Assembly (NCBI RefSeq): GCF_020216525.1
Contig: NZ_JAIWOY010000008.1
Coordinates: forward strand, 124,001 to 188,000
DNA from: Nocardioides nematodiphilus
Lineage (GTDB): Bacteria > Actinomycetota > Actinomycetes > Propionibacteriales > Nocardioidaceae
DNA: 64,000 bases
Direction: 5' to 3'
Position numbers and translations under genes: made by a program. Position 1 is the stretch's first letter. Each line of letters opens with the position of its first letter. Below the pieces are notes generated by a model. That model made no database searches, was not told where the DNA came from, and saw only the letters and a program-made list of their open reading frames with translations. Below are positions 9,012-17,476 of this stretch, piece by piece.

Positions 9012-9928
9012 TCTGCGTCTCCCTCAGACTGGAGGCCGGCCTGCGTGTAGGCGTCGGCACCGCCGATGAGCGGCGTGTCGGACGTGAAGCCCTTCGCCTT
9101 GAGGTCCTCGAGGTACGACTGGTAGTCGGCCTGCGAGACGACCTTGACGTTGAAGAGCATCCGCGAGTGGTAGAGACCGCACAGCTCGTAGCAGGCGCCG
9201 CGATAGGTGCCCTTCCGGGTCGGGGTCACGTCGTAGTGGTTCACTCGGCCCGGCACGACGTCCATCTTCATGTTGAAGTGGTCGACGCCGAGGTCGTGGA
9301 TGACGTCGGGCGAGTGGAGGTTGAACCGGGTGGTCTCGTCGACCGGCAGGACCAGCGTCGGGATGTGCGAGGCGGTGCCCGCGTCGTAGACGTAGCTGCT
9401 GTACGGGAACTTGAGGTCGGCGGCGTTGTCGTTCGCCGCGGCGTCCATGTCACCGACGCCGTAGTTGAAGGTCCACGTCCACTGCTGGCCCGTGACCTCG
9501 ACCGTGTTGTCGACCTTCACGTTGTCGTCGAGGATCGCGTCCTGCGCCTTGACGGTGTGGAAGAAGAACACGATCACCATCAGCACCGGCGCGATCGTGT
9601 AGAAGATCTCCAGCGGGAGGTTGTACCGCGTCTGCACGGGCACCTCGTCCTCGCTGCGACGGCGGAAGCGCCAGATCGCGTAGAAGATCAGTCCCCACAC
9701 GATGGCGCCCGTCACCAGGGCGGCGATCCAGGCGCCCTGCCACAGGTTCAGGACGTGCTCACCCTGCGTGGTGGCAGGCTCCGGCATTCCGAAGTTCTTG
9801 GCGGCGGTGGAGCAGCCTCCCAGCAGGACGGCGCTGGCGCCAAGCCCAGCGGCGAGGGCGAAGCGGCGCGCGCTTGCGGCCATCCCCTTGCGCTTGGACC
9901 CGGGCGATCCGGGCATCTGCAGACCCAC
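9008..9928 (-). CDS. ctaC: Cytochrome c oxidase subunit II (lipoprotein)
   Basis: A 306-aa subunit II that accepts electrons into the CuA centre and passes them to subunit I. The N-terminus has a lipobox-like LLGGC, so the mature protein is probably lipidated. Two transmembrane helices follow (about residues 60-85 and 105-125), then a cupredoxin domain. The CuA site is complete: the CYELCGLYH segment with two Cys and His, plus a following Met. GTG 9928 is preferred since GAGAGG lies seven bases upstream; ATG 9916 is the alternative. It is the first gene of ctaCDF, diverging from the cysteine desulfurase gene across 110 bases. Confidence 0.94.
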   Translation of the reverse strand: MGLQMPGSPGSKRKGMAASARRFALAAGLGASAVLLGGCSTAAKNFGMPEPATTQGEHVLNLWQGAWIAALVTGAIVWGLIFYAIWRFRRRSEDEVPVQTRYNLPLEIFYTIAPVLMVIVFFFHTVKAQDAILDDNVKVDNTVEVTGQQWTWTFNYGVGDMDAAANDNAADLKFPYSSYVYDAGTASHIPTLVLPVDETTRFNLHSPDVIHDLGVDHFNMKMDVVPGRVNHYDVTPTRKGTYRGACYELCGLYHSRMLFNVKVVSQADYQSYLEDLKAKGFTSDTPLIGGADAYTQAGLQSEGDAE

Positions 9929-10038
9929 GAACGAGCCTCTCTCTCTACGACCAGTCACGGATATGCCGCAGACTATCGGAATCGGCTCGGACAGGTCAGG
10001 CCGGGGCGGCCCCGATGACCGGTCGGTAGGCTCCGCGA

Positions 10039-11151
10039 GTGGCAAATGCGGCGGTCTACCTCGACACCGCGTCTTCCGAGCCGCTTCATCCTGCGGCCCG
10101 CGAGACGCTCCTGGCCGCGCTCGATCACGGCTACGCGGATCCCCGCCGCCTGCACGGACCCGGTCGGACCGCCCGGCTCCTGCTCGACAACGCCCGCGAG
10201 GCGATCGCCGGCGCGCTGGGCGTACGGCGCGACGAGGTGACGTTCGCCTCGTCCGGATCCCGGGCGGTTCAGCGCGGGCTGCTCGGGCTCGCCGGTGCCC
10301 GCGCCGAGCGTGGCCGGCCGATCGCGCACAGCGCGGTCGAGCACCAGGCGGTCACCGACGCCGCGGCGTGGTGGGGTGCGCCCCGCGAGCTGGGCGTGGA
10401 CGCGTACGGGCGCCTCGACCTCGACGCGGTGCGCTCGCTCGCGCCCGACACCGCCGCCCTCGCGCTCCAGAGCGCCAATCATGAGGTGGGCACCCTCCAG
10501 CCGGTCGCCGAGGCCGCCGAGATCGCCGGCGGAGTGCCGCTCCTCGTCGATGCCTGCGCGTCGATGGGACGGGTCCCCCTCCCCCATGGCTGGGACGCGC
10601 TCGCGGGCTCCGCGCACAAGTGGGGCGGCCCGAGCGGGATCGGCGTGCTGCTGATCCGGCACCGGGCCCGCTGGATCGATCCGTTCCCGGCAGGCGACCC
10701 GTTCGCCCGTACGGACGAGCCGGTGGACATCGCCGCGGCGCTCGCCGCCGCGGCCGCGCTCCAGGCGGTCGTCGCCGAGCGTGACCAGATCGGCAGCCGC
10801 CAGCGGGCACTGATCGACCGGATCCGGGCCCGCGTGGCCGACATCGCGGACGTCGACGTGGTCGGCGACCCGGTCGAGCGCCTCCCCCACCTGGTGACGT
10901 TCTCCTTCCTGTACGTCGACGGCGAGGCGCTGGTCACCGAGCTGGACCGGCTCGGCTTCGCGGTCGCGAGCGGCTCCGCGTGTGCCGTCGACACCCGCGA
11001 GCCCTCCCGGGTCCTCGCCGCCATGGGCGCGCTGACCCACGGCAACGTCCGGCTCTCGCTGGGCCGGGAGACAACGCCGGCCGAGGTCGAGCGCTTCCTC
11101 GACGTCCTGCCGGGCGTGGTCCACACGATCCGCGAGCGGGCCGGGCTGTGA
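10039..11151 (+). CDS. Cysteine desulfurase (class V aminotransferase, NifS/IscS-like)
   Basis: A 370-aa PLP enzyme that takes sulfur from cysteine as an enzyme-bound persulfide. It opens with the family pattern VYLDTASSEPLHPAA. The PLP lysine lies in SAHKWGGPSGIG (about residue 194). The catalytic cysteine loop near 315 has SGSACAVD followed by EPSRVL, the normal IscS/NifS-group signature. GTG 10039 is taken as the start. The next gene encodes a TusA-like carrier and overlaps the stop by four bases. The pair therefore probably works as sulfur donor and acceptor, perhaps for thio-modified tRNA or a cofactor; no Fe-S scaffold gene lies beside it. Confidence 0.9.
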   Translation: MANAAVYLDTASSEPLHPAARETLLAALDHGYADPRRLHGPGRTARLLLDNAREAIAGALGVRRDEVTFASSGSRAVQRGLLGLAGARAERGRPIAHSAVEHQAVTDAAAWWGAPRELGVDAYGRLDLDAVRSLAPDTAALALQSANHEVGTLQPVAEAAEIAGGVPLLVDACASMGRVPLPHGWDALAGSAHKWGGPSGIGVLLIRHRARWIDPFPAGDPFARTDEPVDIAAALAAAAALQAVVAERDQIGSRQRALIDRIRARVADIADVDVVGDPVERLPHLVTFSFLYVDGEALVTELDRLGFAVASGSACAVDTREPSRVLAAMGALTHGNVRLSLGRETTPAEVERFLDVLPGVVHTIRERAGL

Positions 11152-11405
11152 GCGAACGGCGACGGCCTGTGAGCGAGCCTCGCGAGACCCTCGACTGCCG
11201 CGGCATGCTCTGCCCGGCGCCGATCATCGCGCTCGGGCGCTCGCTCGGGTCGGTCGCGATCGGCGACCTGCTCGCCGTCGCCGCCGACGACCCCGCCGCA
11301 CGCCACGACGTCCCGGCCTGGGCGCGGATGCGCGGACAGGAGTACCTCGGCGAGCGGGCCGCCGAGGACGGCGTCCCGGTCTACGTGGTCCGCCGCCTCA
11401 GCTGA
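11148..11405 (+). CDS. tusA: TusA-family sulfurtransferase
   Basis: An 85-aa small sulfur carrier. The TusA/SirA/YeeD signature is clear: LDCRG followed by MLCPAPIIALG. The cysteine of CPxP is the persulfide-bearing residue in the family. GTG 11148 overlaps the desulfurase stop (GTGA), implying coupling; GTG 11169 is another possible start giving 78 aa, closer to the usual length. Direct persulfide transfer from the upstream desulfurase is the natural inference. The final acceptor is not shown by the context. Confidence 0.88.
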   Translation: MSERRRPVSEPRETLDCRGMLCPAPIIALGRSLGSVAIGDLLAVAADDPAARHDVPAWARMRGQEYLGERAAEDGVPVYVVRRLS

Positions 11406-11414
11406 GGCGCAGCC

Positions 11415-12392
11415 TCAGGCGAGGTGCGGGGCGACGTCGGCCGCGGCCTCGGCGCCGTACGAGGCCTCGAGGCGGGCGACGAACTCTGCGGTGGTGAACG
11501 CGTACTCCTGGGTGCCCACCGTCTCGACGACGTAGGCGGCCAGGACGCAGCCGACCTGGGCGGCACGCTCGAGGCCGAGGCCCCACGCGGTCGCGGCGAG
11601 GAAGCCGGCACGGAACGCGTCGCCGACACCGGTCGGCTCGACCGGCGTCACGCCGGTGGCGGCCGGGAGCACGATGGGGGCCCCGTCCTGGCGGGTGATC
11701 CGAACGCCGTCCTTGCCGAGCGTGGTGACCTGGATGCCGACGCGCTTGAGGATCTCCTCGGCCGACCAGCCGGTCTTCTGCTCGATCATGTGCGACTCGT
11801 ACTCGTTGGAGAACAGGATCGCGGCGCCGTCGATGAGGTCGCGGATCAGCTCGCCGGAGCCGAAGGCGAGCTGCTGGCTCGGGTCGGCGATGAAGCGGTA
11901 GCCGCGCTGGCGGCACTCCTGGGTGTGGCGCAGCATGCCGTCCGGGTCGTCGGCGCCGACCAGGACGTAGTCGGGCTCGCCGACCGCCTCGACGATCGGT
12001 CCGAGCTCGATCAGCCGGGCCTCGGCCATCGCGCCCGGGTAGAAGCTCGCGAACTGGGCCATCGTCTGGTCGGTGGTGCACACGAAGCGCGCGGTGTGGC
12101 GTGCCTCGGAGACGCGGACGTGGTCGCAGTTGACGCCGTGGCGCTCGAGCCAGGAGCGGTAGTCGGCGAAGTCCTCGCCGACGGCGCCGACCAGCACCGG
12201 CCGCAGGCCGAGCCGACCGAGACCGAAGCTCATGTTGGCGGCGACGCCGCCACGGCGGATCTCGAGGTCGTCGACCAGGAAGCTGACCGACAGCTTGTCG
12301 AGCTGCTCGACGACCAGGGAGTCGGCGAACGTGCCGGGGAAGGTCATGAGGTGGTCGGTCGCGATCGATCCCGCGATCAGGAGGGTGCCCAT
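11415..12392 (-). CDS. adoK: Adenosine kinase (PfkB/ribokinase family)
   Basis: A 325-aa cytosolic kinase. The whole protein closely resembles mycobacterial AdoK, which phosphorylates adenosine to AMP in purine salvage and is more like ribokinase than eukaryotic adenosine kinase. Matching blocks are GSIATDHLM at the N-terminus, SFLVDDLEIRRGGVAAN near residue 45, GVNCDHV, ASFYPGAMAEAR near 135, ADPSQQLA near 195, and the PfkB signature PTGVGDAFRAGFL near 275 with its catalytic Asp. Start is ATG 12392; longer frames run through the operator-like dyads upstream. It is divergent from a small unknown gene and convergent with tusA. Confidence 0.88.
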   Translation of the reverse strand: MGTLLIAGSIATDHLMTFPGTFADSLVVEQLDKLSVSFLVDDLEIRRGGVAANMSFGLGRLGLRPVLVGAVGEDFADYRSWLERHGVNCDHVRVSEARHTARFVCTTDQTMAQFASFYPGAMAEARLIELGPIVEAVGEPDYVLVGADDPDGMLRHTQECRQRGYRFIADPSQQLAFGSGELIRDLIDGAAILFSNEYESHMIEQKTGWSAEEILKRVGIQVTTLGKDGVRITRQDGAPIVLPAATGVTPVEPTGVGDAFRAGFLAATAWGLGLERAAQVGCVLAAYVVETVGTQEYAFTTAEFVARLEASYGAEAAADVAPHLA

Positions 12393-12404
12393 GACACGAA
12401 ACAC

Positions 12405-12438
12405 TACCGAGCGGTATGCCTTGGGGTACCTATCGGTA
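12405..12438. promoter_or_regulatory. Two copies of a TACC-N4-GGTA dyad between divergent genes
   Basis: TACCGAGCGGTA (12405-12416) and TACCTATCGGTA (12427-12438) share the pattern TACC-N4-GGTA. They start exactly 22 bases apart, two helical turns, inside the 64-bp gap between adoK (leftward) and the 76-aa gene (rightward). This looks like a paired operator that could control both promoters. The binding protein is unknown. Confidence 0.5.
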
Positions 12439-12456
12439 ACGCTTAGCGTCTCTGGT

Positions 12457-12687
12457 ATGACCTCCAGCCTCACCGCCTACGACGACCTGTCGACCACCGA
12501 TGAGATGGTCGCCGACTGCCGCGAGACCGAGCGCCGTCTCGCGTTCACGAGCGTTGCTCGCGACGCTCTCCGTCCCGCACCGAGCATCCGCTTCGAGGAC
12601 CAGCGCCAGGGCCTTCCCAAGCGCGACATCGACCTCCTCGAGGCCGCCCAGCGCATCTCGGGCGCACTGGGCCTCGACCTGGACTGA
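12457..12687 (+). CDS. Small conserved-looking hypothetical protein
   Basis: A 76-aa soluble, charged protein with no signal peptide, membrane segment or motif that I recognise. Third codon positions are strongly G/C, as in the neighbouring real genes, and a hairpin follows the stop; both support coding. ATG 12457 is the first start after the operator-like dyads; no good ribosome site is visible, so the transcript may be nearly leaderless. The C-terminal half is likely helical. It is divergent from adoK. Function unknown. Confidence 0.65.
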   Translation: MTSSLTAYDDLSTTDEMVADCRETERRLAFTSVARDALRPAPSIRFEDQRQGLPKRDIDLLEAAQRISGALGLDLD

Positions 12688-12711
12688 CCTCGGGCCCACC
12701 TTCTGACACGG

Positions 12712-12742
12712 TCCGCGGTCGCCTCACGCAGGCGGTCGCGGA
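12712..12742 (+). terminator. Hairpin after the 76-aa gene
   Basis: TCCGCGGTCGCCT (12712-12724) and AGGCGGTCGCGGA (12730-12742) form a 13-pair stem, two pairs being G-U wobbles in RNA, around a five-base loop. It lies 25 bases after the stop and before the ESX-like unit, so a terminator is likely. It also argues against a GTG start at 12747 for the next gene. Confidence 0.6.
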
Positions 12743-12782
12743 TCATGTGTTTACCGGGCCGGATCGCGGGAAGTGTCCACAC

Positions 12783-13130
12783 GTGAACTTCCCAGCTGAT
12801 GGCGGCGGATCGCCGCAACTGCGCATGGACCCGGCGCTGGCCGAATCCGTGCACCAGACGTTCCAGACCATGGCGGCGGATCTGCAGGGACACTCCACGT
12901 CGATCAGCAGCGCCCGTACGGACATCGTGGCCGGCGCCGGCGAGTTCTCCAGTGCGCTGAGCGCCGAGGCCACCATCTTCTCGACGGGCTGGAGCGACGG
13001 GCTCGACGTCCTGTCCACGTCGGCCGGGCTGATCGCCCACAACACCAACCAGCTGTCGCTGGACCTGACCAAGGTCGACCGCGGCGGCAGCATCGACATC
13101 AGCATCGTGCCCCAGGTCAAGGTGCCCTGA
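12783..13130 (+). CDS. ESX/WXG100-size helical protein of a type-VII-like unit
   Basis: A 115-aa mostly helical protein, first gene of a three-gene unit. It has no signal peptide. Length, helical character and position next to a WXG protein suggest an ESX-type partner, but there is no true WXG turn; the nearest is G-W70-S-D-G. The last 15 residues are strand-like. GTG 12783 is chosen because GGGAAG lies upstream and because the earlier GTG at 12747 sits beside a terminator hairpin. The stop overlaps the next start by one base (TGATG). Pairing with the 733-aa product is inferred from synteny only. Confidence 0.7.
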   Translation: MNFPADGGGSPQLRMDPALAESVHQTFQTMAADLQGHSTSISSARTDIVAGAGEFSSALSAEATIFSTGWSDGLDVLSTSAGLIAHNTNQLSLDLTKVDRGGSIDISIVPQVKVP

Positions 13131-15331
13131 TGGCCGACCACTTCACCCTCGACATCCATCCGCACCAGCTGCGGATGGCGGCGCACTCCCTCGACACCAT
13201 CCGGGAGAACCTCGCCAAGCACGCCAAGACCGCGAGCAACGAGCCTGCCGCCATCGGGAAGAAGTGGACCGGCTCCGCCGCGACCTCGGTCACCGGTGAG
13301 ATGACCGCTGTCGGCGGCCACCTCAGCACCTTCGCGACCCAGCTGCTCCACTGCAGCGACGCCCTGACCACGCTGGCCGGGCATTACGAGAGGGCGCAGA
13401 CGACGCTCGCCGAGCTCAACACCAAGTGGGCGAACGCGGAGTCGGCCTACAACTCGGCGTGCGACGACGCCGACAAGGCCTACAACAAGTCGGTCGGCGA
13501 CCTGCGCGAGGCCAACGGCGGCGCGATGCCCAACCGCGGCATCACGATGGACCTCGACGACACCCGCAGCTCGGCCAAGAGCTCGGCGTACACCACGCGC
13601 CAGGCGGCCCAGAGTGCGCTCGACACCGACTTCACGAGCCTCAAGCAGCACCTCACCACGCAGACGACCACCTGCGGGACCACGCTCTCGGCCAACATCC
13701 CGGTGAAGAACCTGGGCATGTGCACGGCCGACCACCCCACCGGCCTGGACCACTCCAACCTGCTCACCGACCTGACGATGGTCGCCGACTACGAGGACCT
13801 CGAGAAGGCGGCCGAGGAGGACCAGAAGACGGTCGATGCGGCCGCCCCGGAGATCAAGGCCCTCCAAGACGCTCTGAAGGGCGACGACCCCTCCGCGATC
13901 GACGCGGCACTCAAGGCGATCCAGGGCCACGTCAACGGCCCGTACGGCTCGGACTACTCCAAGGCGATGCTCGATGCGCTGGGCAACGACCCCGGAGCCG
14001 TCGCGAAGGCCGTCAACTCGCTCTACAACAACCTCGACTGGGCGGTGCGCAGGAACGAGGTCAACCCGTATGACCAGAAGGACCAGATCCTGGCCCTGAC
14101 CAACGGCCTGGCCGACGGCCTGAGCCAGTACCAGGACGCCGACTACGGGAAGTTCTACGGCACGCTCAGCGACATGGACCAAGGCGCCGCGCAGCTCGCG
14201 CTGATCGCCTCGTCCGGCCGCGCCGACGCGCGCCAGACCAGCGGCGCACTCGCGCTGCAGAGCCGGTGGTACCACTACCCGTCCGGCTCGCGGGAGCTCT
14301 TCCCCGAGATGTTCCAGTACGCCTACGACCCGCCCCAGGACATGGTCAAGATCCTCAGCGCGCGCTCGAACGCCAGCGCGCTCGCCACCGACCTCGAGAA
14401 CGTCGACCCGAGCAAGCTCGACTTCATCCTGCAGTCGCTCACGCTGGTCACCCGGGGCGATCGCAACATGACCGACGACGAGGCCAACATCCAGTACGGG
14501 CTGTTCAGCAAGACGCTCGAGGTCCTCAAGAACCGCTTCATCAGCACGTCGGACAGCGACGGCGTGCCGTCGGTCGCGCTGGTTCACGCTCTGAAGGTGG
14601 CGAAGGACGGCCACTGGGGATCCGACGACATCATGCAGCGCGACGATCTCGACGCCAAGATGCTCGCCGAGCTGACCTCGATCATCAACGACGGCGACTT
14701 CGTCCGGACCTACATCGATCAGTCGCTGCGCTCGGCGGACTACCCGAAGACCCTGCTCGCCGATCTCATCCACGACACGCACGCCGACAGCAAGAAGATG
14801 ATCAACTCCTTGATCGTCTCCGAGCTCGGCCACAACCGCGATCCGAAGCAGATCGCGACACTGATCGGCAACCTGATGCGAGACGACGACCTCGCCAAGA
14901 TGGGGCTGGACTGGAAGGGCGCCGGGATGAAGGGGGTGGAGGAGGCGATCAACGATCTCATCGGCAAGGGCGTCGAGACGCTCGCCGAGACCAACCCGGC
15001 CATCGCCGCCGTCTACGGCCCCCTGAAGGCGGTCTTCGATGACCTGAGCGAGCAGCAGGAGAAGATCGACCAGGCTTACAAGGGCTGGAACGACGCCCAG
15101 ATCAAGGACATGACGCAGCACCAGCTGGCCGTGGCGCTCTACATCAAGGCGCACGCCGACGACGGCGCCTTCGCGAAGGACTTCAGCGACTACATGAACC
15201 GACCCGAGATGAAGGGCCAGCCGGACGCCATCAACCGGTACTACGAGCACCTGATGGACGAGGGCGGGAAGACCGCCGACGAGCTGCGCGACTACGCCGA
15301 CATCATCAACGGCACCCGGGACGACAACTGA
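13130..15331 (+). CDS. Large WXG-domain protein, putative type VII substrate
   Basis: A 733-aa protein with an N-terminal WXG100-like domain (residues 1-100, W46-T-G in the predicted turn) and no signal peptide. A coiled-coil stretch follows (about 85-135), then a long Asp/Ala-rich helical body to residue 680. Residues 684-733 form a distinct C-terminal module starting near YMNRPEMKG. The same module ends the lipoprotein encoded directly downstream. WXG-headed proteins of this size are typically exported by ESX/T7 systems. The body resembles uncharacterised actinobacterial proteins next to WXG100 genes; I see no catalytic motif and cannot call it a toxin. It overlaps the neighbouring genes by one base on both sides. 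Confidence 0.75.
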   Translation: MADHFTLDIHPHQLRMAAHSLDTIRENLAKHAKTASNEPAAIGKKWTGSAATSVTGEMTAVGGHLSTFATQLLHCSDALTTLAGHYERAQTTLAELNTKWANAESAYNSACDDADKAYNKSVGDLREANGGAMPNRGITMDLDDTRSSAKSSAYTTRQAAQSALDTDFTSLKQHLTTQTTTCGTTLSANIPVKNLGMCTADHPTGLDHSNLLTDLTMVADYEDLEKAAEEDQKTVDAAAPEIKALQDALKGDDPSAIDAALKAIQGHVNGPYGSDYSKAMLDALGNDPGAVAKAVNSLYNNLDWAVRRNEVNPYDQKDQILALTNGLADGLSQYQDADYGKFYGTLSDMDQGAAQLALIASSGRADARQTSGALALQSRWYHYPSGSRELFPEMFQYAYDPPQDMVKILSARSNASALATDLENVDPSKLDFILQSLTLVTRGDRNMTDDEANIQYGLFSKTLEVLKNRFISTSDSDGVPSVALVHALKVAKDGHWGSDDIMQRDDLDAKMLAELTSIINDGDFVRTYIDQSLRSADYPKTLLADLIHDTHADSKKMINSLIVSELGHNRDPKQIATLIGNLMRDDDLAKMGLDWKGAGMKGVEEAINDLIGKGVETLAETNPAIAAVYGPLKAVFDDLSEQQEKIDQAYKGWNDAQIKDMTQHQLAVALYIKAHADDGAFAKDFSDYMNRPEMKGQPDAINRYYEHLMDEGGKTADELRDYADIINGTRDDN

Positions 15332-15975
15332 TGCGACGTCACCATCTCAGCGCCCTGCTCGTCGGCGCCTCCGCCCTGACGGCCGCCCTCGCCGCCTGCG
15401 GTGGTGCCAAGCCGGCGCCCCTGCCCGACGACGCGGGCTTCCGATCCTGCCTGCGCGAGGCGGGGGTCTCGACCAGCTCTCTCGACACCTTCGAGGCCCG
15501 CCGCAAGGCGTTCGAGGCGTCGGCGCCGTGGGACTGCGTGCTCACGCTCTCGTCCGTCGGCGATCGGCACGCGGTGCTCCAAGGTGTCTTCCCTGCCGAT
15601 GGCGCCTCGCTGTTGAAGGCGATGACGGCCTGGATCGGCGCCCAGAAGAGCGACGGTGAGGCGATCGCCCGCGACGTCGGCACGCTGATCGCGGCCACCG
15701 ACGATCCGATGCCGCAGGACCGCGACAAGGCCTCGCTGCGCTCGCAGTCCGATGGGATCTTCAACGACCGGCTCGCCTTGGACACCTACCTCCACGCCGA
15801 CGGCAAGCCACCCGGGTACGACAGCTATCTCAACCGCCCCGACATGAAGGGGCACCCGGACGCGCAGAACCGCTACTTCAGGCACCAGCTGGACGTGGGC
15901 GGTGCCGCAGCGGATCGCCTTGGCAGCTACACCGACATCATCGGCGCCACCCGTGACCGTCTCAGGGCGAAGTAG
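15331..15975 (+). CDS. Lipoprotein sharing a C-terminal module with the upstream WXG protein
   Basis: A 214-aa protein with a lipoprotein signal peptide ending in the lipobox-like LAAC (Cys about residue 23). Two more cysteines (near residues 36 and 68) may form a disulfide. The last 52 residues (163-214) match the end of the 733-aa WXG protein: YLNRPDMKG here against YMNRPEMKG there, then shared NRY, GG, Y-x-DII and TRD. By my count 27 of 44 aligned positions are identical. The start overlaps the upstream stop by one base. It could be an envelope docking or immunity partner of the WXG protein, or a diverged copy of part of it; the sequence alone does not decide. Confidence 0.78.
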   Translation: MRRHHLSALLVGASALTAALAACGGAKPAPLPDDAGFRSCLREAGVSTSSLDTFEARRKAFEASAPWDCVLTLSSVGDRHAVLQGVFPADGASLLKAMTAWIGAQKSDGEAIARDVGTLIAATDDPMPQDRDKASLRSQSDGIFNDRLALDTYLHADGKPPGYDSYLNRPDMKGHPDAQNRYFRHQLDVGGAAADRLGSYTDIIGATRDRLRAK

Positions 15976-15995
15976 CCGATCTCCGATCAGCACAC

Positions 15996-16862
15996 CTAGC
16001 GGGCGTCGGTGACCAGCGTCTGGATCTCCCCCACCTCGAGGGTCTGCGGGGCACTGGTCGCGGCGACCAGGTCGGTCTCGACGTGCTGCCCCAGCAGGTC
16101 GAACACCACGTGGTAGGAGGTCGTCACCGTGATGTCGTACGCCCCCGTGGTCACGTACGCGTGCTCCACCGCTCCGGCCTGTCCCACGCCTGCGCTCTCG
16201 ATGCCGACGCCCTCACCGGTCGAGCCGTCACCGAAGTCCCAGCGGACCGTGCCCGCGCTGAACCTCACCGGGATCGTGTTGCCGAAGAGGGTGATCGGCA
16301 CCGTCTCGTCGGGGGCGGTGGCGTAGAAGTTGTTCGGGATGTTGACGTAGCTCTGCGCTGCCGGCTGCATGGCGAAGGTCGCCTTCGGGGCGAGGGCCTT
16401 CGCGGCGTCGATGACGTTCTGGCGGGTGATCTTCGGGACCACCTCGGTCGGCGCGTCCGGACCCCGGCACTCCGAGCCCTTCATCTCCCAATCGGTCGGC
16501 TTCTTGTCAGGATCGGCGAAGACGGTCCTGACGTAGACCCAGAAGCGGATCGCGCCGTCCTCCGCACAGGTGTTGACCGCCGCCCCGCACAGCACGTCGG
16601 CGCCGTCCTCGGGACCGTTGGTCGAGCACGTCGGGATGTAACGGGTCTCGCTCCACTCGGTCGGCGGGGTCCAGGTGCCCTGGGTGCCACCCTGGCTGCC
16701 GTCCTGCGTCTGGGTCGCCGTGTCGGTGCAGCGCCACTCCATGCCGTCCGAGGTCGCGGCCCAGCCGCACACCTTGCCCGCTGACGCCGGCTGGGCGGAG
16801 CCGACCACCATGCCCACCAGCATCATCGACCCAGCGACCAGAGTCAGCGCCAGTCTCCTCAC
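15996..16862 (-). CDS. Secreted PKD-domain protein
   Basis: A 288-aa exported protein, last gene of the leftward Tad operon. Residues 1-28 form a signal peptide ending in ASA. The middle has several cysteines (WAATSDGMEWRC, CSTNG, LCGAAVNTC, SECRG), probably disulfides outside the cell. The C-terminal part has a PKD-like domain: VRWDFGDGSTG near residue 210, then EHAYVTTGAYDITV. PKD domains are surface adhesion or spacer folds. It overlaps the preceding lipoprotein gene by four bases, so it is probably co-expressed with the pilus genes. A role as a surface partner of the pilus is inference. Confidence 0.8.
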   Translation of the reverse strand: MRRLALTLVAGSMMLVGMVVGSAQPASAGKVCGWAATSDGMEWRCTDTATQTQDGSQGGTQGTWTPPTEWSETRYIPTCSTNGPEDGADVLCGAAVNTCAEDGAIRFWVYVRTVFADPDKKPTDWEMKGSECRGPDAPTEVVPKITRQNVIDAAKALAPKATFAMQPAAQSYVNIPNNFYATAPDETVPITLFGNTIPVRFSAGTVRWDFGDGSTGEGVGIESAGVGQAGAVEHAYVTTGAYDITVTTSYHVVFDLLGQHVETDLVAATSAPQTLEVGEIQTLVTDAR

Positions 16863-17476
16863 GACGCGTCATCCCCGATCTGAGCCTGGAAGTCCAGGAG
16901 CCGCCAGCCCGCGGAGGCGTCATCCCACTTCATGTGGACCTCGGTGAAGTTGTCCGGGTAGGCCTTCAACGTCCCTAGACCCTTGCCGGAGGCGTCGAGG
17001 ACCTTCACCGGAGCGGTCTCGAACGCCACCCCCACGACGTACTCGTCGCCCTTGGTCGAGCGCGGGACGACCCCGAGGATCTTCGGGTCACGCTGCGGCA
17101 CGCCGAAGACCTTCTGCTGCGCATCGCTCATCGCCTGCCGGACCTTCTCGCATGCGCTGCAGCGCGACCCCGGCGGGACGAGCGCGAACAGCGGGCTCGC
17201 GTCCCGGGTGTAGATCACCCGGTAGTCGAGCATCGCGACGTAGGTCGCGAAGGCGTTGGCCGACTCCTGCGTCCTCGCCGCGCCGGAGGGCGCCGGTGGC
17301 AACTGGGTCGGCACGCCGGCCGGCACGACCGGCGCGGCCGCGCTGGCGCTGGCCGATGGCGTGACCGAGAGCGGCACCGTGGTCGGCGCCGCGTCGTCGC
17401 TCGACCCGCAGGCCGCGAGCGGGACAGCGAGCAGCGCGACCGTTCCGAGAGCGAGGGCGCGACGGGGGAAGCGCAT
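16859..17476 (-). CDS. Lipoprotein (DUF6318-like)
   Basis: A 205-aa predicted lipoprotein. The N-terminus has a signal peptide with lipobox LAAC (Cys 23). A Thr/Ser/Ala/Pro linker to about residue 65 follows, then a compact domain with SRCSACEKV and a final region of strands. The Cys-x-x-Cys pair and the layout resemble DUF6318 lipoproteins of actinobacteria; I have not verified that assignment. ATG 17476 overlaps the upstream stop (TGATG), which fixes the start against a much longer Arg-rich reading frame. It lies between the LysM/BTAD gene and the PKD gene in the Tad operon. Confidence 0.78.
   Translation of the reverse strand: MRFPRRALALGTVALLAVPLAACGSSDDAAPTTVPLSVTPSASASAAAPVVPAGVPTQLPPAPSGAARTQESANAFATYVAMLDYRVIYTRDASPLFALVPPGSRCSACEKVRQAMSDAQQKVFGVPQRDPKILGVVPRSTKGDEYVVGVAFETAPVKVLDASGKGLGTLKAYPDNFTEVHMKWDDASAGWRLLDFQAQIGDDAS

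Noticed and set aside
12743..15250. An 835-aa open frame on the minus strand
   Set aside because: It is antisense to the 733-aa WXG gene, with Val/Leu/Arg/Gly-rich composition expected of a GC-rich shadow frame and no family features.
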